Origin: JBEVNX01 sp040507895
Lineage (GTDB): Bacteria > Desulfobacterota > Binatia > JACPRU01
Assembly (NCBI GenBank): GCA_040507895.1
Contig: JBEVNX010000113.1
Location: 1-12,110 of the forward strand
Length of the DNA: 12,110 nucleotides
Direction of reading: 5' to 3'
Part shown: positions 6,297 to 12,110 of the stretch, piece by piece
Layout: each line of letters starts with the position of its first letter
Numbering within the stretch: the first letter of the stretch is position 1
Translations under genes and position numbers: made by a program
The notes under the pieces: generated by a model
Told to the model about the DNA's origin: nothing
Seen by the model: the letters and a program-made list of their open reading frames with translations, nothing else
The model's database searches: none

Positions 6297-7214
6297 TCAA
6301 TCGGCGAGTTGCCAGCCGCCGCCGAAATGGCCGAAGGCGAAGTCGTCCCGGTGGAGGATTTCGGCAAGGATCTCCAGCGATTCCACCAGGCGCGGGCCGG
6401 GCCGGTTGAAGAATTGATTACCGTCACCGAGCGCGACATGCCCGCTGCGAACGGCACGAAGCCCGCGCCACTCCGCGTGGGAGGCCAGCGACGCCATCTC
6501 CGAGCGCGTGCGCGCGAGATCGAATCCGCAGGGAATAACGAGAATCCAATCCGGGTCGCGCGCGGCGAGATCGCCGAGGCTCATCCAGGGCGAGTGCTCC
6601 CCCGCCGTGCCGAAGAGGCTGACGCCTCCGGCGAGCTCGACGAGCTCCGGCATCCAGTTCCCGGCGGCCATCAACGGATCGATCCACTCGACGACGGCCA
6701 CGGTCGGCCGCTCACGCAGGCCGCGTGCCCGCTCGGCGATCGCCGCGATGCGCCGGCGGAGCTCCGCGACCAGCGATTCGCCCCGATCGGTGGCGCCGAG
6801 CGCGGCGGCGACGGTCGCGATGTCGCGCCACACGTCGTCGAGCGCATTCGGAACCAGCGAGACGATTCTCGGCCGCGACTCGGTCCACTCGCAGACGGCC
6901 TGTTCGACGTCGCGCAGCGACACCGCGCAGACCTCGCACTGCGACTGTGTGACGATCACGTCGGGCGCGAGCGCGCGCAGCGCCTCGGCATCGACGCGAT
7001 ACACGGAAAGGCCCTCGGCGAGGATCGCCTTGACGCGCTGGTCGACCTCGTAGCTCGTACCGTCGGTCGGGAACTTCGGCGACGTGCATACCGGGAGCCG
7101 CTGCACCCATTCCGGAAAATCGCACTCGTGCGAGCGCCCGACGAGATCCGGGCCGAAGCCGAGCGCACAAACGATCTCGGTGGAGCTGGCAATCAGTGAG
7201 ACGATCCGGGCCAT
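6297..7214 (-). CDS. BtuF-like corrinoid (B12)-binding protein
   Basis: This 305-residue protein belongs to the BtuF/periplasmic-binding-protein family often labelled cobalamin-binding protein. From the ATG at 7214 it reads MARIVSLIASSTEIVCALG, the usual opening strand of the family. QCEVC at about 93-97, the VSLVPNALDDVWRDI block at about 118-132, the VEWIDPLMAAGNWMPELVELAGG region around 175-197, and NQFFNRPGPRLVESLEILAEI near the C-terminus are typical of this subgroup. It lacks a signal peptide or lipobox, so unlike E. coli BtuF it may act in the cytoplasm or be exported by an unusual route. No BtuC/BtuD permease is nearby. A GTG at 7220 forms a GTGA overlap with the preceding stop and adds two residues; the conserved N-terminus favours 7214. 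It is probably coupled to the DUF71 gene. Confidence 0.85.
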   Translation of the reverse strand: MARIVSLIASSTEIVCALGFGPDLVGRSHECDFPEWVQRLPVCTSPKFPTDGTSYEVDQRVKAILAEGLSVYRVDAEALRALAPDVIVTQSQCEVCAVSLRDVEQAVCEWTESRPRIVSLVPNALDDVWRDIATVAAALGATDRGESLVAELRRRIAAIAERARGLRERPTVAVVEWIDPLMAAGNWMPELVELAGGVSLFGTAGEHSPWMSLGDLAARDPDWILVIPCGFDLARTRSEMASLASHAEWRGLRAVRSGHVALGDGNQFFNRPGPRLVESLEILAEILHRDDFAFGHFGGGWQLAD

Positions 7215-7216
7215 GC

Positions 7217-7882
7217 TCACACCGGCAGGAGGTCGCAGAACGCGAACGACGACTCGCGGCGAACGTCGCCGCGCGCGAACGCGATCGGGGCGCTAAAGCC
7301 AGGCCCGTCGAACACGAACGTGTGGAACTCGCCGTTCTCACCGCAAGGATCGACACCCGCCGGAAGCTCGGCGAGCAGCGCGCGGTCGAGCTCTCGCCCC
7401 GCGAAGGAGGCGTCGAGCACCTCGACGTCGACGCAGACGAGCACAGCCCGGAAGCCGAGACCCAGAAACTCGCGCGCCAGCGCGGCCGTGTCGCGCGCCC
7501 AGATCGGGTAGATACCCTGCAGACCCAGGGCGGCGAGCATGCGCTCGCGGTACGCGCGAATGTCTTCGAGAAACAGATCGCCGAAGGCGACGAATCGAAC
7601 GCCCTGCGCCGCATACTCTTGCAGCACGCCGCGCATCGCCGCTTCGTAGACCTCGTTCGCCGGGCACGGCGGTACCAAGAGCTCGCGCAGCGGCAAGCCG
7701 AGCGCTTCGGCTTGCCGGACGAGGAGCTCGCGCCGGACGGCATGCATGCCGATCCGCCCCGTGCCTTCGGTCACGGTCGTGAGCAGCGCAGCGACCTCGT
7801 ACTGACCCGAGTGCCCGAGCTCGTGAAGCGCGAGTGCGCTGTCCTTGCCGCCGCTCCAGGAGAGGAGGACTCGCTCTTTCAC
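7217..7882 (-). CDS. DUF71/COG2102 ATP-pyrophosphatase, diphthamide-synthase-like
   Basis: The 221-residue product is an ATP-pyrophosphatase of the DUF71/COG2102 (MJ0570-related, Dph6-like) family. The PP-loop SGGKDS is at 10-15, the second conserved block GDLFLEDIRAYRER is at 101-114, and the family signature GENGEFHTFVFDGP is at 181-194. In archaea and eukaryotes the family includes diphthine-ammonia ligase, which makes diphthamide on EF-2. Bacteria lack diphthamide, and comparative genomics has proposed that bacterial members work in B12 salvage, often beside a BtuF-like gene as here. By analogy it may adenylate and amidate a carboxyl group of a corrinoid; this is inference. The GTG start at 7882 overlaps the hydrolase stop (GTGA), and its stop at 7217-7219 lies next to the btuF-like start. 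No separate Shine-Dalgarno is visible, supporting coupled translation. Confidence 0.88.
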   Translation of the reverse strand: MKERVLLSWSGGKDSALALHELGHSGQYEVAALLTTVTEGTGRIGMHAVRRELLVRQAEALGLPLRELLVPPCPANEVYEAAMRGVLQEYAAQGVRFVAFGDLFLEDIRAYRERMLAALGLQGIYPIWARDTAALAREFLGLGFRAVLVCVDVEVLDASFAGRELDRALLAELPAGVDPCGENGEFHTFVFDGPGFSAPIAFARGDVRRESSFAFCDLLPV

Positions 7883-8691
7883 GACAATCGGTGCTTGGCC
7901 GCGAACGCGGCGATCGCCGCGGCGATAGCGGCCGGCTGCTCGATCTGCAGAAAATGCGTCGCGCGCGGGATGACCACCCCTGCGACGTCGCCAAGCCGCG
8001 CGAGCAGGAAGGAGTGGCTCTCCTGAAAGAGTGGATGGCTCTGCGCGCCGACCAGGGACAGTGCCGGCACGCGGACGCGCGGAGCATCGGCCGCCGTGAA
8101 GAGGCCTTTGGCGATCTCCGGGAACTCCGTGCCGAAGACCGTGTCGGCGTCGGCCACGGCCTGCGCGCCTGCCTCGGGTCCGAGGTGCTCATCGAGGGTA
8201 CGCGCCGCATCGGGACCGCCGACCGCATCGCGGAAGAGCTCGGCGGCACGCTGCTTCTCGCCGCGCTGATATGCGGCGACCACCGGCGCGAGCGGCCCTG
8301 CGAAGAACGCCGCACCGACCGGCTCGGCGAGCATCGGCGGCTCGAGCAGCGAGAGCGTGTGCACCGTGGCGGGCGAGTCGAGCGCGAGGCGGAGCGCCAG
8401 CAGACCACCATACGAGTGCCCGACCAGATGGGCCTTGGCGACGCCGAGATGGGCGAGGAGCGCGGTGGCATCGGCGGCCTGCTCGTAGAAATCGGTCATG
8501 CGGCCCGGGTGGCCGCTGCCGCCGTAGCCGCGCCGGTGATAGCGGATGCGGCGGTAACGTTGGAGCGCCGGCTCCTTCACGAGCGGGGCGAACGTCGCCG
8601 CCACCAAGGCCCCGTGAATGAAGAGCATCGGTTCCCCGCTCCCCAGGACCTCGTACTCGATCTCGACGCCATTGACGGTCGCGATCTCCAT
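7879..8691 (-). CDS. Alpha/beta-fold hydrolase
   Basis: The 270-residue product has the alpha/beta hydrolase plan: a strand ending in the oxyanion HG (LFIHG, 23-27), the RIRYHRRGYGGSG loop (48-60), the nucleophile elbow GHSYGG at 91-96 with S93, and a late histidine in RATHFLQIEQP (H246). The third triad member is less clear: after the strand PALSLVG (209-215), where many relatives carry Asp, the sequence is AQSHP, so the acid may come from E117 or elsewhere. The substrate cannot be predicted. No signal peptide is seen. The frame opens further back to 8769 inside radA, but the ATG at 8691 has an excellent Shine-Dalgarno and gives a proper first strand. It lies 10 bases after radA and overlaps the DUF71 gene by four bases. 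Confidence 0.88.
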   Translation of the reverse strand: MEIATVNGVEIEYEVLGSGEPMLFIHGALVAATFAPLVKEPALQRYRRIRYHRRGYGGSGHPGRMTDFYEQAADATALLAHLGVAKAHLVGHSYGGLLALRLALDSPATVHTLSLLEPPMLAEPVGAAFFAGPLAPVVAAYQRGEKQRAAELFRDAVGGPDAARTLDEHLGPEAGAQAVADADTVFGTEFPEIAKGLFTAADAPRVRVPALSLVGAQSHPLFQESHSFLLARLGDVAGVVIPRATHFLQIEQPAAIAAAIAAFAAKHRLS

Positions 8692-8696
8692 CGTCC

Positions 8697-8703
8697 CCTC
8701 CTT
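8697..8703 (-). promoter_or_regulatory. Strong Shine-Dalgarno of the hydrolase gene inside the radA stop
   Basis: Minus strand AAGGAGG (8703-8697) lies five bases before the ATG at 8691 and shares bases with the radA TAA (8704-8702). It is the best ribosome site in the window, settles the hydrolase start, and indicates that ribosomes finishing radA could reinitiate on the hydrolase. Confidence 0.85.
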
Positions 8704-10060
8704 AGAACAACACCTTCCAGACTGCATCCAGCGATTCCACGCCCACCAGCTCGCAGCCGTCGCTCGCACCGACGCGCCGCTCGCTCGCGGCGGGAAGCAG
8801 GCAGCGGCGAAATCCCATCTTGCGCGCCTCGCGCACGCGAGCTTCGGCCTGATGAATCGCCCGAACCTCCCCGGCGAGGCCGACCTCGCCGATCAGCAGC
8901 GTGCCGGGCTCGATCGGGCGATCGAGGAAGCTCGAGGCTACCGCCGCGACGGCACCGAGGTCGGCCGCGGGCTCGTCGATCGAGAAGCCGCCGGCGACGT
9001 TGAGGAAGATGTCTTGTCCAGTCAGATGAAGGCCGACCTTTTTCTCGAGAACCGCGACGAGAAGCGCGAGACGGTTGGAATCGATGCCGAGCGTCGTCCG
9101 CCGCGGGGTGCCGAAGGCGCTCGGCGTGACCAGCGCCTGAAGCTCGACGAGGATCGGCCGCGTGCCCTCGATGGCCGCCACCACCACCGAGCCCGCGACG
9201 CCGACCGGACGCTCCGAGAGAAAGAGCTCCGACGGGTTGACGACGGGTGCGAGCCCGCTGTCCTTCATCTCGAAGACGCCGATCTCGTTGGTCGAGCCGA
9301 AGCGGTTCTTGACGGCGCGCAGCACGCGAAACGTATGGCCGCGGTCGCCCTCGAAATAGAGGACCGTGTCGACCATGTGCTCGAGTACCCGCGGGCCGGC
9401 AATCGCTCCCTCTTTGGTGACGTGGCCGACCAGGAAGCAGGCCGCGCCGTTCCGCTTGCTGAAGGCCACCAGCCGCGCGGCCGACTCGCGTACCTGCCCG
9501 ATGGAGCCCGCCACCGAGGCGAGCTCGCCGCTCGTCACGGTCTGGATCGAGTCGACGGCGATGACGTCCGGTGCGAGATCTTCCGCGATCTCCAGGATTC
9601 GCTCGAGAGAAGTCTCGCACAGGATCGACGCCTTCGAATCGCCGACGCCCAGCCGCTCGCCCCGCATGCGGATCTGCTGCGCGGACTCCTCGCCCGATAC
9701 GTAGAGCACCTTCGTTCCGGAAGCAGCGAGCGCGGCGGTCGCCTGCAAGAGCAGCGTCGACTTGCCGATACCCGGATCACCTCCGATGAGGATCGCGGAC
9801 CCCGCCACCATGCCGCCGCCGAGCACGCGATCGAGCTCGCCGATCGCGGTGGTGCGGCGATCTTCGCCCTCGGCGGCGATCTCGGCGAGCGGAGTCGGCC
9901 GCGACGCGGCGCTGCTGGTTCTCCCGCGGCTCGCCTTCGCGCGCGTGACGCGCTCTTCGACGAGGCTCTCCCATTGGCCGCAGTCGGGACAGCGCCCGAG
10001 CCACTTCGGGGTCTGATAGCCGCAGCTCTGGCAGGAGAAGAGCGTTCGTTCACGGGCCAC
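8702..10060 (-). CDS. radA: DNA repair protein RadA (Sms)
   Basis: RadA is a hexameric, RecA-related DNA helicase that processes recombination intermediates and promotes branch migration during repair. The 452-residue product has the normal length and architecture. An N-terminal C4 zinc finger has C10, C13, C24 and C27 (CQSCGY and CPDCGQW). The RecA-like ATPase has Walker A GDPGIGKST at 94-102 and a Walker B-type strand DVIAVD at 165-170. The RadA-specific KNRFG motif is at 251-255, and a Lon-protease-like domain occupies about 270-452 with IGEVGLAGEVR at 390-400. The GTG start gives MARERTLFSCQSCGY, matching the family N-terminus; no good Shine-Dalgarno precedes it. An extended -10 lies just upstream. 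It leads a compact series of minus-strand genes whose other members have no evident repair role. Confidence 0.97.
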   Translation of the reverse strand: MARERTLFSCQSCGYQTPKWLGRCPDCGQWESLVEERVTRAKASRGRTSSAASRPTPLAEIAAEGEDRRTTAIGELDRVLGGGMVAGSAILIGGDPGIGKSTLLLQATAALAASGTKVLYVSGEESAQQIRMRGERLGVGDSKASILCETSLERILEIAEDLAPDVIAVDSIQTVTSGELASVAGSIGQVRESAARLVAFSKRNGAACFLVGHVTKEGAIAGPRVLEHMVDTVLYFEGDRGHTFRVLRAVKNRFGSTNEIGVFEMKDSGLAPVVNPSELFLSERPVGVAGSVVVAAIEGTRPILVELQALVTPSAFGTPRRTTLGIDSNRLALLVAVLEKKVGLHLTGQDIFLNVAGGFSIDEPAADLGAVAAVASSFLDRPIEPGTLLIGEVGLAGEVRAIHQAEARVREARKMGFRRCLLPAASERRVGASDGCELVGVESLDAVWKVLF

Positions 10061-10069
10061 GCGCCCCGC

Positions 10070-10078
10070 TGTATAGCA
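10070..10078 (-). promoter_or_regulatory. Extended -10 promoter candidate for radA
   Basis: Minus strand TGCTATACA (10078-10070) fits the extended -10 form TGnTATAAT with mismatches only in the last part. Normal spacing puts +1 near 10063, only three bases before the GTG at 10060, giving an almost leaderless mRNA. No -35 hexamer is recognisable at 17 bases, which extended -10 promoters can tolerate. Confidence 0.4.
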
Positions 10079-10114
10079 CAGCCCGCCGCGCGGAGCCTTT
10101 CGGACGATCTCGAA

Positions 10115-10130
10115 GCTCGCCGAGGCGAGC
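10115..10130 (-). terminator. Hairpin just after larC
   Basis: GCTCGC (10115-10120) and GCGAGC (10125-10130) form a perfect 6-bp stem with the tetraloop CGAG, a few bases past the larC stop (10138-10136). Only two T residues follow on the minus strand, so it is a weak intrinsic terminator at best. It sits between larC and the radA promoter candidate. Confidence 0.35.
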
Positions 10131-10135
10131 GGCGC

Positions 10136-11395
10136 TCAACGCCGCAGCCGGCGCGCCTTCGGCCGACCGCTCGCGCGAGACCGGCGAGCCGCGGGCGGGC
10201 TCGGACGGGACGCGCCGAGCGTGGCGGCGGTCGCCTCTTGGTAGACGAGCTTCAGCGGCACGCCGGCGGCGTTGGCAACCCGCTTGCAGTCTTCGTATTC
10301 CGGCGCCACGTTCACCGCGCCGCCCGGATCCTTGCCGATCTTCACCCGCACGCGTCCGAAGCGCGTCTCCACCTCGCGGGTCTCGCGCTCGATGCGCAGC
10401 CGCTCCACCGGCGAAACGCGCACGCCGAGCGTAGAGGTCTCGTCGAACAGCACGCGGCTGAGAGCGTCGCGCCGGGCCGGATCCGCCAACACCGACAGCA
10501 GCATGGCCGGGCGGTTCTTCTTCATGTGGATCGGCGCGAAGAACACGTCGCGCGCGCCTTCGCTGAATAGCCGCTCCATGACGTGCTCGTAGAGCTCGGG
10601 ATTGAGATCGTCGAGGTTCGTCTCGAGGAGGAGCAGCGAATCGACTCCGACCCCTGCGGCGCGCTGGCCGAGCAGCACTCGCAGAAGATTCGGCCGATCG
10701 GCGAGCTCTCGATCGCCGGCGCCGTAGCCCACCCGCTCGACCACCAGCTGCTCCGGCAACGCGCCGGACCGCCCGAGCGCCGCCACGATCGCCGCGCCGG
10801 TCGGCGTGACCAGCTCGGCGGCGCCCTCGCCCGGCCGGACGGCGAAGCCGCGCAGCAGCTCGACCGTGGCGGGGCCGGGCACCGGCAGCGGGCCATGCGC
10901 GCTGCGGGTCATCCCGCTCCCGAGCGGCAGCGGCGAGACGATCAGCTCGCCGATCGCGAGCGCGTCGATCGCCCAAGCGGCGCCGACGACGTCGACGATC
11001 GCATCGACGGCGCCCACTTCGTGGAACTCGACGTCGTCCGGCTCTACGCCGTGGACCTTCCCTTCCGCTTCGGCGAGCCGCACGAACACCTGCAGCGCCA
11101 GCTCACAGATGCGCGGCCGGAGATCGCTCGCGCGAATCAGTTCGCGGATCTCACGGAACGGCCGATGCGAGTGACCGGGTTCCGCGCGGGCCCGAGCGCC
11201 GTGAACATCGACGACGAACTTCGTGGCCACGATGCCGCTCCGCTCGCGACGCTCGCGGCGGATCGCGTAGCCGCTCACGGCCAGCTTCGCGAGCTCCCGC
11301 TCGAGCGCGGCGATCTCCAAGCCGCAATCGAGCAAGGCGCCGACGATCATGTCGCCGGCGAGACCGGAGAACGCGTCGAGGTACGCGACTCGCAT
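10136..11395 (-). CDS. larC: Nickel-pincer cofactor nickel-insertion protein LarC
   Basis: LarC is the CTP-dependent cyclometallase that inserts nickel into the pyridinium bisthiocarboxylate mononucleotide, the last step in making the nickel-pincer cofactor of lactate racemase-type enzymes. The 419-residue product has both halves in one frame. The first half shows DAFSGLAGDM (7-16), a short GHSHR in the usual His-rich segment (74-78), FHEVGAVDAIVDVVG (124-138), AHGPLPVPGPAT (166-177) and TPTGAA (197-202). The second half shows ETNLDDLNPE (258-267), MKKNRPA (291-297), ETSTLGVR (319-326) and PEYEDCK (365-371). In Lactiplantibacillus the halves need a programmed frameshift; none is needed here. 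A basic Arg/Pro/Ser tail (395-419) is extra. The ATG at 11395 gives the conserved MRVAYLDAFSG; starts at 11419 (ATG) and 11455 (GTG) are open but non-conserved. larA, larB and larE are not in the window. Confidence 0.93.
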   Translation of the reverse strand: MRVAYLDAFSGLAGDMIVGALLDCGLEIAALERELAKLAVSGYAIRRERRERSGIVATKFVVDVHGARARAEPGHSHRPFREIRELIRASDLRPRICELALQVFVRLAEAEGKVHGVEPDDVEFHEVGAVDAIVDVVGAAWAIDALAIGELIVSPLPLGSGMTRSAHGPLPVPGPATVELLRGFAVRPGEGAAELVTPTGAAIVAALGRSGALPEQLVVERVGYGAGDRELADRPNLLRVLLGQRAAGVGVDSLLLLETNLDDLNPELYEHVMERLFSEGARDVFFAPIHMKKNRPAMLLSVLADPARRDALSRVLFDETSTLGVRVSPVERLRIERETREVETRFGRVRVKIGKDPGGAVNVAPEYEDCKRVANAAGVPLKLVYQEATAATLGASRPSPPAARRSRASGRPKARRLRR

Positions 11396-11420
11396 CGGAG
11401 GATTCTGCCGACGTTCCATC

Positions 11421-11450
11421 TTTACTCGCAAGGGCGCCCGGTGGTAATCT
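11421..11450 (+). promoter_or_regulatory. Candidate dksA promoter
   Basis: TTTACT (11421-11426) and TAATCT (11445-11450) are separated by 18 bases and match the sigma-70 consensus at four and three positions. Transcription would begin near 11457, leaving a leader of about 16 bases that includes the ribosome site TAGGTG (11464-11469). It lies in the 77-base divergent spacer with larC, which would need its own, unseen, promoter. Confidence 0.35.
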
Positions 11451-11472
11451 TTCACGTTAATCGTAGGTGCTC

Positions 11473-11835
11473 ATGAACAAGCGAGACCTCAAGTTCTTCC
11501 AGGAGCTGTTGAACGAGCGGCGTGTGGAGCTGCTGCGTGAAGCGGGCCGGTCCGTCGACGGCATGTCGGACGATAAGGAGAACTTCCCGGATCCGACCGA
11601 CCGCGCCTCGCTCGAGTTCAACCGCAACTTCATGCTGCGCATCCGCGACCGGGAGCGGAAGCTCATCACCAAGATCGACGAGGCGCTCCAGCGCATCGAC
11701 GACGGCACCTACGGGCTGTGCGAGGAGTGCGAAGAGGAGATCGGCGTCGAGCGACTCAAGGCCCGGCCGGTCACCACGCTTTGCATCGACTGCAAGGCGG
11801 CCCAGGAGGCGCAGGAGAAGAAGCTCGGCGCCTGA
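11473..11835 (+). CDS. dksA: RNA polymerase-binding transcription factor DksA
   Basis: DksA binds in the RNA polymerase secondary channel and, with ppGpp, tunes rRNA, tRNA and amino-acid promoters. The 120-residue product is a short form; E. coli DksA has 151 and is longer at the N-terminus. The coiled-coil tip motif DxxDxA is intact (D40, D43, A45 in NFPDPTDRAS), followed by RIRDRERKLITKI at 56-68, nearly the same as E. coli. The C4 zinc finger is complete: C83 and C86 (CEEC), C104 and C107 (CIDC), with ERLKARP between. All functional landmarks point to a true DksA rather than a short phage TraR. The ATG at 11473 is preferred because TAGGTG lies just upstream; an in-frame GTG at 11467 would overlap that site. 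It is followed by tRNA-Ala 64 bases later. Confidence 0.94.
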   Translation: MNKRDLKFFQELLNERRVELLREAGRSVDGMSDDKENFPDPTDRASLEFNRNFMLRIRDRERKLITKIDEALQRIDDGTYGLCEECEEEIGVERLKARPVTTLCIDCKAAQEAQEKKLGA

Positions 11836-11853
11836 CCGGCGCGCCGCCGTCGG

Positions 11854-11882
11854 TTGAACCTCGTACCCGCGGCTGGTAGAGA
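11854..11882 (+). promoter_or_regulatory. Candidate promoter of the tRNA-Ala gene
   Basis: TTGAAC (11854-11859) and TAGAGA (11877-11882) are spaced by exactly 17 bases. They match the consensus at four and three positions and place the start near 11889, about 11 bases before the tRNA. The -10 is poor; cotranscription with dksA is the alternative. Confidence 0.35.
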
Positions 11883-11899
11883 GCCCGATCCACCGGTTC

Positions 11900-11975
11900 G
11901 GGGCAGTAGCTCAGCTGGGAGAGCACCACGTTCGCAACGTGGGGGTCGAGGGTTCGAATCCCTTCTGCTCCACCA
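11900..11975 (+). tRNA. tRNA-Ala, anticodon CGC
   Basis: The 76-base sequence folds into a full cloverleaf. The 7-bp acceptor stem includes G3-U70, the alanine identity pair. The D-arm is GCTC/GAGC, and the anticodon stem CCACG/CGTGG is perfect around loop TTCGCAA. The variable loop has five bases, and the T-stem GAGGG/CCCTT closes on TTCGAAT. The anticodon CGC (11933-11935) reads GCG. The terminal CCA (11973-11975) is encoded. Nothing suggests a pseudogene. A recombinase-like frame runs antisense across its 3' two-thirds, suggesting that this end served as an integration target and was restored on insertion. Confidence 0.97.
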
Positions 11976-12110
11976 AATCCACCCTCTCGGCCGGTTTTTG
12001 ACCTAACACACTGAAAACAAAGGTGGTTGCAGGGGTTCCAATCGCTTTTCCGTCGAAGGTGATGCCTTCGGGGAAGAGGAGCGGCTGGAGGCGGCGCTTC
12101 TTGGGAGCGC
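11911..12110 (-). CDS. C-terminal end of a probable serine recombinase, running antisense through tRNA-Ala
   Basis: On the minus strand one frame is open from the window edge (first whole codon at 12108) to a TGA at 11913-11911, giving the last 65 residues of a protein that begins outside the window. Residues 7-36 (LQPLLFPEGITFDG, then GTPATTFVFSVLG) match from memory the C-terminal pattern of large serine recombinases: PEG, a D-G pair, G-T-x-x-T and F-x-x-L. Residues 46-65 (VEQKGFEPSTPTLRTWCSPS) are encoded by the complement of the tRNA. Such tRNA-derived tails are common in recombinases and other genes placed at tRNA 3' ends. No catalytic part is visible, so family and intactness are unproved. 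A chance open frame is the alternative, but the motif match and lack of stops argue against it. Confidence 0.55.
   Translation of the reverse strand, partial: APKKRRLQPLLFPEGITFDGKAIGTPATTFVFSVLGQKPAERVDLVEQKGFEPSTPTLRTWCSPS
11976..12110. mobile_element. Possible left edge of an element integrated at tRNA-Ala
   Basis: The region begins directly at the tRNA 3' end and contains the recombinase-like frame pointing toward the tRNA. By hand count the first 85 bases are about 51% G+C, clearly lower than the neighbouring genes. No second copy of the tRNA 3' end is within view, so the far attachment site, size and cargo cannot be judged. The call rests on the tRNA junction, recombinase pattern and base composition together. 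Confidence 0.4.

Noticed and set aside
8692..8769. A 26-residue N-terminal extension of the alpha/beta hydrolase
   Set aside because: It lies inside radA, while the ATG at 8691 has a strong AAGGAGG and begins the conserved fold.
8618..10570. A 650-codon open frame on the plus strand opposite radA and larC
   Set aside because: It is antisense to two genes with complete conserved motifs, shows no recognisable motif itself, and such long shadows are expected in GC-rich coding DNA.
11396..11455. Longer LarC starts at 11419 or 11455
   Set aside because: The added residues are basic and non-conserved, and MRVAYLDAFSG is the family start.
11976..12000. T-run after the tRNA (GGCCGGTTTTTG) as an intrinsic terminator
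   Set aside because: The preceding stem is at most a few base pairs and the same bases lie within the recombinase-like frame.
1..12110. CRISPR array, insertion sequence or tandem repeats
   Set aside because: No regularly spaced direct repeats, transposase motifs or terminal inverted repeats were seen on either strand; the only mobile signal is at the right edge.

Overview
The window is ordinary, densely packed chromosome from a GC-rich, Gram-negative bacterium. The mix of a DksA-type transcription factor, a type II secretion GspC-like protein, diaminopimelate synthesis, a LarC and an F420/FMN luciferase-like oxidoreductase suggests a deltaproteobacterial-grade lineage (Myxococcota, Desulfobacterota, Binatota or similar). 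That placement is inference. Nearly all stops are TGA, and several starts are GTG.

Positions 1-118 hold no certain gene. From 119 to 4015 four plus-strand genes are joined by 1- or 4-base stop/start overlaps: dapA, dapB, a luciferase-like monooxygenase-family oxidoreductase, and an unrecognised protein with two C4 zinc ribbons. The first two give successive steps of lysine/diaminopimelate synthesis. The last two are probably translationally coupled but have no obvious place in the pathway. This operon meets the minus-strand genes tail to tail at a perfect 10-bp inverted repeat that contains both stop codons.

From 11395 back to 4031 the minus strand carries larC, radA, an alpha/beta hydrolase, a DUF71/COG2102 ATP-pyrophosphatase, a BtuF-like corrinoid-binding protein, a tyrosine/dual-specificity-type phosphatase, a GspC-like PDZ protein and 5-formyltetrahydrofolate cyclo-ligase. 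The radA-to-phosphatase stretch is tightly spaced, with a Shine-Dalgarno inside the radA stop and two GTGA overlaps, so it may be one transcript. gspC has its own consensus-like promoter, placed so that transcription should begin at the A of its ATG (a leaderless mRNA). radA has an extended -10 only a few bases before its GTG. The DUF71-BtuF pair fits a proposed role in B12 salvage.

At the right, dksA runs divergently from larC and is followed by tRNA-Ala(CGC) with an encoded CCA. On the opposite strand, an open frame entering from the right edge resembles the C-terminus of a large serine recombinase. It runs antisense through the tRNA and stops inside its D-arm. The DNA just beyond the tRNA is less GC-rich than the rest. 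This is most simply the boundary of an integrated element that used the tRNA gene as its target, and it is the most interesting signal here. I found no CRISPR array, insertion sequence or complete new multi-gene system.
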